64,000 bases of DNA from Stigmatella ashevillena. Its GTDB lineage: Bacteria; Myxococcota; Myxococcia; Myxococcales; Myxococcaceae. The notes beneath the pieces are model-generated. The model searched no databases. It was not told the origin of the DNA and saw nothing but the letters and a program-made list of their open reading frames with translations. Position numbers and translations under genes: made by a program. Below, one piece after another: positions 26,747-36,594 of this stretch; position 1 is the stretch's first letter, and each line of letters begins with the position of its first letter. The DNA lies in assembly GCF_028368975.1 (NCBI RefSeq), contig NZ_JAQNDM010000002.1, positions 806,001 through 870,000 on the forward strand. Direction: 5' to 3'.

Positions 26747-29700
26747 CACGTGACCCCCTTGGAGATCTGCTCTTTTGGCCCCTGGGTAGACACTTCTCCC
26801 CGGGGATTCTCTTGGATTGGCGTGGCAGACAGCACCCGATCCAGGCTCTCCTGCAATCGCAGCGCAAGTGTCGCCACATTCCGCTCGTCCATGATGAGCG
26901 TCATGTGGTTGCCTGGCACCGCTACCACTTCCACACCCGACCGGGCGAATCTTCGCACACTCTCGACGAGCGAATCCCGTCCTTGAGCCGGAGGATTTGC
27001 CCGAAAGAGCGTGGCACTCCCGCCATAAGAAGTGAACGTATAAAGACGCTCGGCCCGCATGGTGACAGTAAAGTTCCGGGCCGTACGGCGGGCATCCTGC
27101 AGGAACCTCCGGAGGTAGGTGCGCTGGCCATCGGCGTCCCTCCGGAGCAGTTCTTCGAGAGAATCCGGCAGGCTGACGCCCATCCACTCTCCCGCGATCC
27201 TCACATTCTCATAGTCGCGTGGGAATGGAGCCTGCGCCAGCACCTTCACCATCTGCGAGCCGGTGAAGACCGCTTCGCGCACATCCCTGCTATCGCTCGC
27301 GGCCTTCCGGTCCAGCGACGCGCCGTCGATGAGTGCCAGCAACGCGACTTTCTCCCCCGTGGCCTCGAGTTGCCGTGCCATCTCGCACACGACAATGCCC
27401 CCGAAAGACCACCCCGCAATCCGGTACGGCCCATGCGGCTGGAACTTCCGCATGATGCCCACGTAGAGGGCGGCCGCTTCCTCCACCGTTGCGGGGGGAT
27501 GCGCCTCATCCATGACACCCGGCATCTGGAATCCATAGACGGGCTGCTCTGCGCTCAGGTAGCGCGCCATGGAAACGTAGACCGCTGGACTCCCGGCAGA
27601 CGGGGGCACGCAGAACAGGGGTGGGTTGTGGCCCATCGGCTTCAACGCCACCAGTCCCTCGGGCAACCTCGCGGCCAGCGCGGACAACGCGCCAGAGTGC
27701 TCGTCAATCCACCGGGCCAGGTCTTCGACCGTGGGCCGCTCGAAGATCTCGTTGAGGGGAACCTCGATCCCGAGGCTGCTGCGGATTCGTGCGATGAGGG
27801 TAATGGCGAGGAGCGAGTGTCCCCCCATCTCGAAGAAACTCGCGTTGGGGGAGACAGCGTCCAGCCCGAGCAGTTCGCTGAAGAGGGCCTGAAGCTGGCG
27901 CTCCGTTTCACTCGTCCCCCGTGTCCTCACCAGCGCACTGGCCCCATGCGCTTCGGCTGACAGCGGAGGGAGTGCCTTGCGGTCGATCTTCCCGCTGGGC
28001 GTCAGTGGCAGTTCCTCGAGAACCACAAACGCCCCTGGAATCATGTAGTCGGGAACCTGCCCGCGGAGAAACTTCCGGAACTCCTCCTTGAGCGCTCCAG
28101 AATCCCCCTGCGCAAGGGCCTTTGCCTGAACGTAAGCCACCAAGCGCGGCTGGCTTCCCGGAACACGCTGCAACACCACGGCGGCCTGAACGGCCCGAGG
28201 GTGCCTCGCGAGGGCTGCCTCGATCTCTCCCGCCTCGACCCGGTGCCCGCGGATCTTCAGCTGATCGTCCAACCGCCCCAGGAATTCAATCTTGCCGTCC
28301 GGGAGATACCGGGCGAGATCTCCCGTGCGGTAGAGCCGGGCCCCCCCAGCACCCGAGGTCTCTGACTGGAACGGGTTCGGGATGAAACGCTCGGCCGTCA
28401 GCTCTGGGCGCCGCAGGTATCCTCGGGCCAGTCCGGTTCCGCCGATGTGGAGTTCACCCGGAACACCGATCGGCACCGGCTGCCGATGACGGTCCAGGAT
28501 GTACAGCTGCGTATTGGTGATGGGCCGACCGATGGGAATCCGCTCCGGGAGTGGCTCACCACCTTGAGGCACGTCGCAGACACAGCAGGCCACCGCGGCC
28601 TCGGTGGGCCCGTATTCATTGATGATGCGGGTGGAGAGGCGCTGCTCCCGCCATGTCGCCAGGTCCCCTGCGTGAAGCCCCTCCCCGCCGAGCACCGCTG
28701 CGTGGGCTCTTTCGAGGACCCTCCGGGCCCGGCCAAGACCGTCAAACGCCCGAAGGTGAGAGGGCGTCATCTTGATGAAGCTGAAGTCCTGTTCGGGGTA
28801 CGTCTCCGAGGTCAACAGGTCGATCTCTTGCCCTCGTGGGAGCAGAAACAGGGCACGTCCCGCGAGCAGGGGCGCGAAGAGGCTCGTCAATGTCCCATCG
28901 AAGCTGACGGAACCAATCACCGGGCTGCCCGAACCCGCCCTGAGCTGGTAGGCGTCAACGCACCACTTCAGGTAGTTGACGATGCTCCGATGGGTGATCT
29001 CCGTGCCTTTCGGCTGCCCTGTCGAGCCTGACGTGTAGAGGATGTACGCGAGATGATCGGGGCCTGTTTCACGGCGCAGACGCTTCCCGGTGGCACTCGG
29101 GAGGTGCTGCCCCTGTTCATCCACTTGGACGACCGTGAAGCGCCCCAGCTCCGAGAGCCTCCCCGCGAGCTCGCCCGCAGAGAGCACCACTTCGGGCCGT
29201 GCATCCTCGAGGATGCGGCGGAGCCGCTCGGAAGGTTCATCCGGGTCGAGCGCGAGGAACGCGCCACCTGCCTTGAGCACGGCCAGGAAGCTCACGATCA
29301 ACTGGGGTGAGCGATTCAGGTAGATGCCCACCACCCCCTCGGGCCCGACCCCCAGGTCTTGCAGGTGGACCGCCAGCCGGTCACTGAGTTGATCGAGCTC
29401 GCCATAGGTCAGTTCCCAGTCGCCCATGGCGATGGCGCACGCATCCGGTGCCTGGATCGCCTGCGCTTCGATCAGCTCATGCAGGCAGTGACTGCCCACA
29501 GGGTCCTTCCGCGTGTCGTTCCACTGCCGGAGCACGCGCTCACGAACCGCACTGGAGAGGAGTGGAAGCTCGCTGACCGGACGCTCGGGCTCCTTCACGA
29601 GTGCCGCGAGAAGCGTCTGGAAGCAATCCACGTAATGCTGGATGGTGCTCTTCTCGAAGAGATCGCGGTTGAACACAAACCGCGACACGAGCCGATCCCC

Positions 29701-31077
29701 GAAATCCTCCACGAAGAGGTTGAGGTCGAACCGAGACGTCGTGGTCTCGAACTCAAGCGAGTGGATCTTCAGGCCAGAGGCATCGTGAAACTCCCCCGCT
29801 GCCCGGCTCCAAGCGAATACGACTTGGAACAACGGGTTGTAGCCGGGGTTTCTCGGAGGCTTCAGCTCCTCCACAAGGAGGTCAAAGGGGAGGTCCTGGT
29901 GAGCGAAGACTTCCAGCACCAGCTCTCGGACACGCTCCACCACGGATGAAAAACCCGGGTTGCCTGCGAGGTCCAACCTCATCACCAGGTTGTCCACGAA
30001 GAAGCCGACCAGCGGCTCGAACTCGGTCCGGCTCCGGTTGATGGAGTTGGCGCCCAGAACCAGATCGTCTCGCCCCGTGAGCCGGTGCAGGAAGACGAAG
30101 AACGCGCTCAGCATGCCCATGAACGGCGTGGCGTTCGCGGCATGGCTCAGCGCCTTCAAGGCCTCCGTGACCTGGGGCCCTACCTCGAAGCGGACCTCGC
30201 CCCCCGCGTAAGTCTGCACCCGAGGGCGCGTGTGGTCCGCGGGAACCTCCAGCAGTGGAGGCATCCCGGCGAGTTTTTTCCTCCAGTAGTCCACCAGGTT
30301 CTGGCGGACCTCTCCCTTCAGGTAGTTCCGTTGCCAAACCGCGAAGTCGGAGTACTGGAGATCCAGAGGCGGCAGCGGGGAAGGCTGTCCCTTGGCAAGA
30401 GCGCCATAGAGCGTCACGAGTTCCCGGATGAGGATCCCTCGTGCCCAGACATCCGCAGCGATGTGGTGCAGGCACACCTGGATGAACTGCCCCTCCTGGT
30501 TCCGGTCGATCACGAGGACCCGGACCAGCGGGCCCTGGGCCAGGTCGAAGGGCCGCTCACCCTCGCGCTGAAGGAATGCCTCCATGCCACCTGGCTCGGT
30601 GGCAAGCACCTGGCTCTCATCCAGCACGCGAAACTCAAGCTTCGGTTCGGAATCGGCAATCTGGACGGGGGCTCCCTCCAGCTCGACGTAGCGCGTGCGG
30701 AGAATCTCATGGCGGCGGATGATCTCGACGAAGCTGCGCTCCAGGAGTACCGGATCGAGCCGCCCCTCGACCTTCAGGGGCATCATCAGGTTGTAGGCAG
30801 AGCTTCCGGGCTCGAGACGATCGAGAAACCACAGCCGCTGCTGCCCATAGGACAGTGGCACCGGTCCATCGCGGCGTGCCTTCGCGATCGGGGTGGTCTC
30901 CCGCTTTTGATTCCGCTCATGCAACAGTGCCAGAAGCCCACTCTTGTGCTGAGTGAGCGCGTTCCGGAGCGCCTCGTCGGCGGCCCCCTTCGGGCCCCGA
31001 AGCTTCAACAGGTCCCCTTCCGCCCAGACCTCGAGGCCACGCCGATTCAGCTCGGCGAGCAGCTCTCCCAGACTCAT
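26746..31077 (-). CDS. NRPS termination module C-A-PCP-TE, predicted Asn-specific
   Basis: 1443 residues. It opens with a TubC-type docking domain (1-55). The C domain follows with HHIAADV (204-209), and the Gly of HHxxxDG is replaced by Val. In the A domain my hand reading of the nine specificity positions gives D-G-T-K-V-G-E-V-A, closest to the asparagine code DLTKLGEVG. The PCP has MGGHSLL. The thioesterase at the C terminus has the nucleophile in GWSFGG and the His in PGNHMTL. As the only type I TE in the window it should end the assembly line, yet seven genes of the same operon follow it. The start overlaps the stop of the preceding PKS gene (ATGA). Asn specificity should be treated as a prediction. 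Confidence 0.93.
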   Translation of the reverse strand: MSLGELLAELNRRGLEVWAEGDLLKLRGPKGAADEALRNALTQHKSGLLALLHERNQKRETTPIAKARRDGPVPLSYGQQRLWFLDRLEPGSSAYNLMMPLKVEGRLDPVLLERSFVEIIRRHEILRTRYVELEGAPVQIADSEPKLEFRVLDESQVLATEPGGMEAFLQREGERPFDLAQGPLVRVLVIDRNQEGQFIQVCLHHIAADVWARGILIRELVTLYGALAKGQPSPLPPLDLQYSDFAVWQRNYLKGEVRQNLVDYWRKKLAGMPPLLEVPADHTRPRVQTYAGGEVRFEVGPQVTEALKALSHAANATPFMGMLSAFFVFLHRLTGRDDLVLGANSINRSRTEFEPLVGFFVDNLVMRLDLAGNPGFSSVVERVRELVLEVFAHQDLPFDLLVEELKPPRNPGYNPLFQVVFAWSRAAGEFHDASGLKIHSLEFETTTSRFDLNLFVEDFGDRLVSRFVFNRDLFEKSTIQHYVDCFQTLLAALVKEPERPVSELPLLSSAVRERVLRQWNDTRKDPVGSHCLHELIEAQAIQAPDACAIAMGDWELTYGELDQLSDRLAVHLQDLGVGPEGVVGIYLNRSPQLIVSFLAVLKAGGAFLALDPDEPSERLRRILEDARPEVVLSAGELAGRLSELGRFTVVQVDEQGQHLPSATGKRLRRETGPDHLAYILYTSGSTGQPKGTEITHRSIVNYLKWCVDAYQLRAGSGSPVIGSVSFDGTLTSLFAPLLAGRALFLLPRGQEIDLLTSETYPEQDFSFIKMTPSHLRAFDGLGRARRVLERAHAAVLGGEGLHAGDLATWREQRLSTRIINEYGPTEAAVACCVCDVPQGGEPLPERIPIGRPITNTQLYILDRHRQPVPIGVPGELHIGGTGLARGYLRRPELTAERFIPNPFQSETSGAGGARLYRTGDLARYLPDGKIEFLGRLDDQLKIRGHRVEAGEIEAALARHPRAVQAAVVLQRVPGSQPRLVAYVQAKALAQGDSGALKEEFRKFLRGQVPDYMIPGAFVVLEELPLTPSGKIDRKALPPLSAEAHGASALVRTRGTSETERQLQALFSELLGLDAVSPNASFFEMGGHSLLAITLIARIRSSLGIEVPLNEIFERPTVEDLARWIDEHSGALSALAARLPEGLVALKPMGHNPPLFCVPPSAGSPAVYVSMARYLSAEQPVYGFQMPGVMDEAHPPATVEEAAALYVGIMRKFQPHGPYRIAGWSFGGIVVCEMARQLEATGEKVALLALIDGASLDRKAASDSRDVREAVFTGSQMVKVLAQAPFPRDYENVRIAGEWMGVSLPDSLEELLRRDADGQRTYLRRFLQDARRTARNFTVTMRAERLYTFTSYGGSATLFRANPPAQGRDSLVESVRRFARSGVEVVAVPGNHMTLIMDERNVATLALRLQESLDRVLSATPIQENPRGEVSTQGPKEQISKGVT

Positions 31078-34000
31078 AACGTTAACTCCTCGATCTCAAC
31101 GGCAGCGCTGGGAGGACGCGCGAGCAGCTCGTTGAGTTCAAGCTGGCTGTGCAACGCCTCCACGATGCCTTCGAGGTTGGTTCCATCGATGAAACGGGCC
31201 ATGGGCAGATCCACGCCCAGCTCACGTCCAATGCGGTTCTTCAGTTCGACGGCACGCAGGGAGTCGAGTCCCATCTCGTTCAGGGAGACCTTCTTCTGGA
31301 AGACCTCATGATCCGGAGCGAACCCCAACAAGGGAGCCATCCGCCCCTGGACATAGTGCGTGAGAAGCCCGCGCCGCCGGACACTGTCCGCGCTCTTGAG
31401 TTCACCCAGCAGCTCATGCATCCGCGCCACAGAGGAGGAGCGAGCCTGCTCTCTCATCATGAGCTCGGAGAACAGAGGCCCGTGGCCCGGAGACAGGGCT
31501 GAGTCCACCGATGCGACTCCCATGGACACCACGCCCATCTGGACGACGTCCAACATCAGCAGATCGCCGAGAATCTGAAACGCCCGCCGGGGAGGAAGGC
31601 TGCTGGAGTCCACGCCCGGCGTGCTCCCCTTGGCCGTCGTCTTCGCTGCCATCCCCTCTCCGGACCAGCGTCCCCAGTTGACACTGAGCGCTGGCAACCC
31701 CCGTCTGCTCCGGTGAGACGCCAGCGCGTCAAGGAAGCTGTTGGCCGCCACATAGTTGGCCTGACCGGCCACACCCACGAGCGACGCCGCGGAGGAGTAC
31801 ATCACGAAGAGGTCAAGCGGGAGCTGGGCCGTCGCAAGGTGCAGATTCCAAGCGCCCAGCACCTTCGGCGCAAACACACGCGCGATGCGCTCCCGGCTTT
31901 GGAGCATGAAGACCCCGTCATCCAGCACGCCTGCGATGTGGAAGATCCCCAACAACTGGGATTCACGCGCGGAGATTCCCTCCAGGAGACGCTGCACGTC
32001 CTCCCGACGCGAGACATCGGCCCGAGCCACGGTGACATCACACCCGCGCACTGTCAGGGCGTTGATTCTGGCCTTCACGGCCTCCCCAGGCTCGCCGCGG
32101 CCGACGAGGACCAGTTGCCGGGCCCCTTCCTCCACCAACCACTCCGCCGTGGCCAGTCCGAGGGCGCCCATTCCACCCGTCACCAGATACGTCCCATCGT
32201 CCCGGATTCGCACAGGGCTGGAGCGGCCCACCGCTTTGTCAGGCCGCACAAGCCGGGCTCCCAACAGCCGGCCACCACGCAAGGCCATCATGTTTTCTTC
32301 GGGAGGCTCGGCCATCAGCTGGAACAACCTCGCCGGTGCATCTTCATCTCCATCCAGATCGGCCAGGCGGCAGCCGAGTTCCGGGTGTTCGATCGCCGCC
32401 GCGCGGCCGAGCCCCCAAATCGGCGTCTGGGAGATCCCCTCCACCGCATCTGCGGGAACGGCCGCGACAGCTCCACGCGTCACCATCCAGAGGGCGGGCC
32501 GCTGTCCCCAGGCAACGCGGGCCATCGCCTGGACGAGGTGAAGCGCCCCAGCGGTGCTTCGCGCGGTCACACCCGCCAGATCCTCAGTGGAGAGTTCGGC
32601 CGCGCTGCGCTCGTCGAGTCCCCACAAATATGCGACGGCCGCCGGGGCAACGCCTCCTTCTGAAAGGTCCTGGAGCAATCGGCTGAATCCCGCAGGATCT
32701 CCCGGATCGAGGCGGTAATGGTCCCGCCCCAACTTTTCGTAGCCCTCTCCCGGGCTCACGGTCACACACGTCTTGGCGTGTTGCAGCACCAGCTCCTTCA
32801 ACCGCTCCGCGACACCGCCCGAGTCCGCGAACACCAGCCAATGGCCAGGCGGAGAGACGACCCGATCACGCTCCCAGGAGGCGCGCTGCTCACGCCATGC
32901 CAACTCGAAGAGAAGCTCACGCGTCGAGTCCGCGAGGGAGGCCTTGAACGCGTTTCGATCGACCTGCTTCAACAACAGGCCGTCGACCTCGGCGATGACC
33001 TCCCCATCCTCGCCGAGAATCCGGAGGTTGGCACTCAGGACCTCCGCAGAGACAGAGGAACGACCGTTGCGCTGGACGTGCACCCAGACGCTGCTGCCAG
33101 CCTTCTTGAACCAGCGCAGCCGCTCAATGGCCACGGGCATTCGTTGCCGCCGCTCTCCCTTGACTTGAGAATCTTCCTCCATGAACACGGCCGCGACCGC
33201 TTGGAAACAGGCGTCAAGGATCAAGGGGTGCAACCGGTAGCTGTCCAGGCCCATGATGAGGCTGTCGGGCAGCTTCACGTGGGCAAGGCAGCTGTTCTCT
33301 CCGAACCGCAGTTCATGGATGGCTCTGAACGAGGGGCCATACTCAAGCCCACTGCGATCCATCATCTCGTAGAGCGCGGTGACCGAGCCCTGCTGCGGGA
33401 ACCGCGCGAACAGCTCCGCCTCAAGATTGATACGCCCTGCCCGCTCGCGTCCCTCTTCAATGCGCCCTTGGGCGAGGCGATCCCAGCGCCGTTCCGAGCC
33501 GGGCCCTTGGGCGTAGATCTCAAAGCGAGCGTTCGCCTCTTCCGGCGTCAGCACGGTCTGGACCTCACATATCTCGGCCTCGGTGAAGACCAACGGCCGC
33601 TCCAGCTCAATCGCCTTCAGCTCGATCGGCCGTTCTTTCGGATTCGCATGGTAGATGGCCCCCAGCGCCATCTCGACGTAGCAGGCCGCCGGCAGCACCG
33701 TCATCCCGAGAATGCGATGCTCCGCGATGAAGGCGGGCTCCCGGGTGCTCAAGCGGGCTGCGAAACGCGTCTCCTTCGAGCCAGCAAGCGCCAGAGCCAC
33801 TCCCGCCAGGGGATGGGCGGCGTCCTTCGACGTGCCACGCTCCGTCATGTATTGCAGAGAGCCGGTGTTTCGAGCCTCGATCCAGTAGCGCTCCCGCTGG
33901 AAGGGGTAGGTCGGCAGGTCGCGCGGCCGACGTTCAAACGGCGCATCAAAAGCGCTCCAGTCGACCTCGAAGCCACGCACATACAGCGCGCTCAAGCTGG

Positions 34001-36587
34001 AGAGCATTTGGGCGGTCTCCCCCTCCGAGGGGCGGAGGCTCGGAAGCCAGCACAGCTCCTCTGCATCCGGGAAGAGCCTGCGTCCGATCCCTGCCAGGAT
34101 CGGCGCCGGGCCCAGCTCAAGGAACGTCCGATGCCCCTGCTCACGCAGGAACCCCATCCCCTGGGCGAAGTGAACAGGCTCCCGGAGGTGGCGGCACCAA
34201 TACTCGGGCTGGGTGAGCTGCTCCGTCACGAGCCGGCCTTCCAGCGTGGAGACAAACGGGATGCTCGGCACCGAGAGCTTGATCCCTTTGAGAGCCTCCG
34301 CAAATGGCCCAAGAACTGGATCCATGAGCGGAGAATGGAAGCCATGGGGCACCCGAAGGAACTTGCAGTGGATCCCCCGTTGGTCCAGTTCACCCTTCAG
34401 GGCTTCGAGCGCGGATTTGCTACCTGAGACGACCATGTCCTCCGGCCCGTTGATGGCTGCGACGGAGACCACCCCAGAATACGGCGCGATCGCCTGCGCC
34501 GTGACCTCCTGAGAAGCGGTGATTGCCAGCATCGCCCCTTCGCCCGGAGCCGCGCTCATGAGCTGTGCACGCTCCACACACAGCCCCAGCACATCCTCGA
34601 TGCCCATGACGCCCGCAACGGCGGCCGCTGCATATTCTCCCAGGCTGTGCCCAACCACTGCCCCTGGAACAACCCCCCAGGAAGCCCACAACTCCGCGAG
34701 GGCATACTCCAGCGCCACGAGCACTGGCTGAGCGTTGCGGGTGTCTTCGAGGAGGGCCTGCGCATCCTCTCCAAAGAGGAGATCCTCGAGCGGGAGGCCC
34801 AGCTTGCTCTCGAGAACGCTCGAGCAGCGCTGGAGCGCCGCGCGGAACGCAGGTTGGGTCTCGTAGAGTTCCTTGCCGACCCCTGGATGCAACGCGCCCT
34901 GTCCCGTGAACAGAAAGACCGGCTTCGGACTCTCGGTCCCCTGCCGGGGCTCCCGGTCAGGACGAGCCTTTTCGGCCCGCAGCCGCGCCAAGCCCATCCG
35001 AAGGCTGGCGCTGGTGGCGCCCGAGACGGCCAGACGGTGCTCGAAGTGAGAGCGCCCGACATTGGCGGTGTAACACCAGTCCCCCAGCGACGCGTCATCG
35101 CCAGGCAACGTGCGCTCATGGGCCTCCACCAGTGCCTCCAGCGAGGCTTCGGTCTTGGCGGACATCGTCAGCACATGGATGGGACGCTCCTTCTCCACCG
35201 GAGCACGGGCCGTGAGCGGTGCCTCTTCCACGATCAAATGCGCATTGGTGCCGCTGAAACCGAAGCTGCTGATCCCCGCGATCCGCCGCTTTTCTCCGCG
35301 CGGCCATGGCCGTATGGACGTCGGGATGCTGACCGGCAGATCGTCCCAGCGGATATTCGGGTTGGGCCGCTCGAAGTTGAGGTGCGCGGGGATGGCCTCA
35401 TTCTGCAGGGAGAGAATCACCTTGATCAGACCCGAGACCCCCGCGGCGGCCTCGAGGTGCCCGATGTTGGTTTTGACGGAACCGACCAGGAGTGGCTCAC
35501 TGCGCGGGGTCTTGCGTCCGAAGACGGAGCGAATCGCTCCCATCTCGATGGGGTCTCCCAACGCGGTCCCCGTTCCATGGGCTTCAACGTAGCTGACCTG
35601 ATGGGGCTCTACGCCGCAGCCATCCAGCGCCATCCGGATGACGCGCTCTTGAGCACGGCCATTTGGCACCATCAGGCCACTGCTTCGGCCATCGTGATTG
35701 ACCGCCGAGCCCCGGATGACTCCCAGGATCGGATCCCCCTTCGCCAGCGCATCCGACAAGCGCTTGAGCACGACGACGCCGCAGCCCTCCCCTCGCGCGA
35801 AGCCATCCGCGGACGCATCGAAGGTCTTGCAGCGCCCGTCGACCGACAGCATGCGGTTCTCGCACCCGAACATCATGGTGATCGGCGAAAGGCTCAGGCT
35901 GACGCCACCCGCGAGCGCCAGATCGCTCTCGTCGTTCCGCAGGCTCTGGCACGCCAGGTGGATGCAGACGGCGGAAGAAGAGCAAGCCGTGTCCACGGTG
36001 AGCGCGGGGCCTTGGAAACCCAGCGTGTGCGCAATCCGGCCCGCAGCCATGGACGGATAGTTGAGGGAGGCGGCGAACATCTCGACGCCCGAGGTGATGC
36101 CGAGCACGTTGTAATCGTTGTGCATCAGCCCCACGAACACGCCGGTCCGGCTCCCCACGAGCCCTCCGGGGGGAATGCCAGCCCGCTCCAAAGCCCGCCA
36201 GCACTCCTCATGTAGAAGGCGCTGCTGCGGATCCATGTCCTTCGCGTCACGGGGTGGAATCCCGAAGAAGCCGGGATCGAATAGGTCGACATCCTCGATG
36301 AAGGCGCCCCGGCGCGTGTAGACCTTCCCGCGGATTCCCGGCGTTGGATCGTAGATCTCGTCAATGTCCCACCGCTCGCGAGGAACCTCCCGGGTCGCGT
36401 CCCCTGCGTCCTTGAGGAACTCCCAGAAGGTCTCTGGCCGCTCCCCTCCTCCTGGAAACCGGCACGACATGCCGATCACCGCGATCGGCTCCGCAGCCAG
36501 GATCTCTTTCTTGGCACGCAGCTGACTCGCCAGATAGGCGAGCTTGACGGGCGGCATCTCCGAGAGGCGTGTCGATAGTTTCGCCAT
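31074..36587 (-). CDS. PKS module KS-AT-DH-KR-ACP
   Basis: 1837 residues, a complete reducing module without ER. The KS has DTACSSS, HGTGT and NIGHLE. The AT has GHSLGE, and the specificity site reads HGFH rather than HAFH, still nearest to malonyl types. The DH shows EHRILGMTVLPAA and LILDACFQ. The KR is active by motif (GGMGALGL, NYVAAN) with LDD, the B-type marker. The ACP has EMGLDSL. The tail ends VEIEELTL and probably contacts the TubC-type domain of the next protein, the Asn NRPS, whose gene overlaps by four bases. The N-terminal docking sequence (PPVKLAYLASQLRAKK) is of the same type as in the ACP-less KS-AT* protein. Product of a cycle: one more double bond. Confidence 0.95.
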   Translation of the reverse strand: MAKLSTRLSEMPPVKLAYLASQLRAKKEILAAEPIAVIGMSCRFPGGGERPETFWEFLKDAGDATREVPRERWDIDEIYDPTPGIRGKVYTRRGAFIEDVDLFDPGFFGIPPRDAKDMDPQQRLLHEECWRALERAGIPPGGLVGSRTGVFVGLMHNDYNVLGITSGVEMFAASLNYPSMAAGRIAHTLGFQGPALTVDTACSSSAVCIHLACQSLRNDESDLALAGGVSLSLSPITMMFGCENRMLSVDGRCKTFDASADGFARGEGCGVVVLKRLSDALAKGDPILGVIRGSAVNHDGRSSGLMVPNGRAQERVIRMALDGCGVEPHQVSYVEAHGTGTALGDPIEMGAIRSVFGRKTPRSEPLLVGSVKTNIGHLEAAAGVSGLIKVILSLQNEAIPAHLNFERPNPNIRWDDLPVSIPTSIRPWPRGEKRRIAGISSFGFSGTNAHLIVEEAPLTARAPVEKERPIHVLTMSAKTEASLEALVEAHERTLPGDDASLGDWCYTANVGRSHFEHRLAVSGATSASLRMGLARLRAEKARPDREPRQGTESPKPVFLFTGQGALHPGVGKELYETQPAFRAALQRCSSVLESKLGLPLEDLLFGEDAQALLEDTRNAQPVLVALEYALAELWASWGVVPGAVVGHSLGEYAAAAVAGVMGIEDVLGLCVERAQLMSAAPGEGAMLAITASQEVTAQAIAPYSGVVSVAAINGPEDMVVSGSKSALEALKGELDQRGIHCKFLRVPHGFHSPLMDPVLGPFAEALKGIKLSVPSIPFVSTLEGRLVTEQLTQPEYWCRHLREPVHFAQGMGFLREQGHRTFLELGPAPILAGIGRRLFPDAEELCWLPSLRPSEGETAQMLSSLSALYVRGFEVDWSAFDAPFERRPRDLPTYPFQRERYWIEARNTGSLQYMTERGTSKDAAHPLAGVALALAGSKETRFAARLSTREPAFIAEHRILGMTVLPAACYVEMALGAIYHANPKERPIELKAIELERPLVFTEAEICEVQTVLTPEEANARFEIYAQGPGSERRWDRLAQGRIEEGRERAGRINLEAELFARFPQQGSVTALYEMMDRSGLEYGPSFRAIHELRFGENSCLAHVKLPDSLIMGLDSYRLHPLILDACFQAVAAVFMEEDSQVKGERRQRMPVAIERLRWFKKAGSSVWVHVQRNGRSSVSAEVLSANLRILGEDGEVIAEVDGLLLKQVDRNAFKASLADSTRELLFELAWREQRASWERDRVVSPPGHWLVFADSGGVAERLKELVLQHAKTCVTVSPGEGYEKLGRDHYRLDPGDPAGFSRLLQDLSEGGVAPAAVAYLWGLDERSAAELSTEDLAGVTARSTAGALHLVQAMARVAWGQRPALWMVTRGAVAAVPADAVEGISQTPIWGLGRAAAIEHPELGCRLADLDGDEDAPARLFQLMAEPPEENMMALRGGRLLGARLVRPDKAVGRSSPVRIRDDGTYLVTGGMGALGLATAEWLVEEGARQLVLVGRGEPGEAVKARINALTVRGCDVTVARADVSRREDVQRLLEGISARESQLLGIFHIAGVLDDGVFMLQSRERIARVFAPKVLGAWNLHLATAQLPLDLFVMYSSAASLVGVAGQANYVAANSFLDALASHRSRRGLPALSVNWGRWSGEGMAAKTTAKGSTPGVDSSSLPPRRAFQILGDLLMLDVVQMGVVSMGVASVDSALSPGHGPLFSELMMREQARSSSVARMHELLGELKSADSVRRRGLLTHYVQGRMAPLLGFAPDHEVFQKKVSLNEMGLDSLRAVELKNRIGRELGVDLPMARFIDGTNLEGIVEALHSQLELNELLARPPSAAVEIEELTL

Positions 36588-36594
36588 CAGTGCA

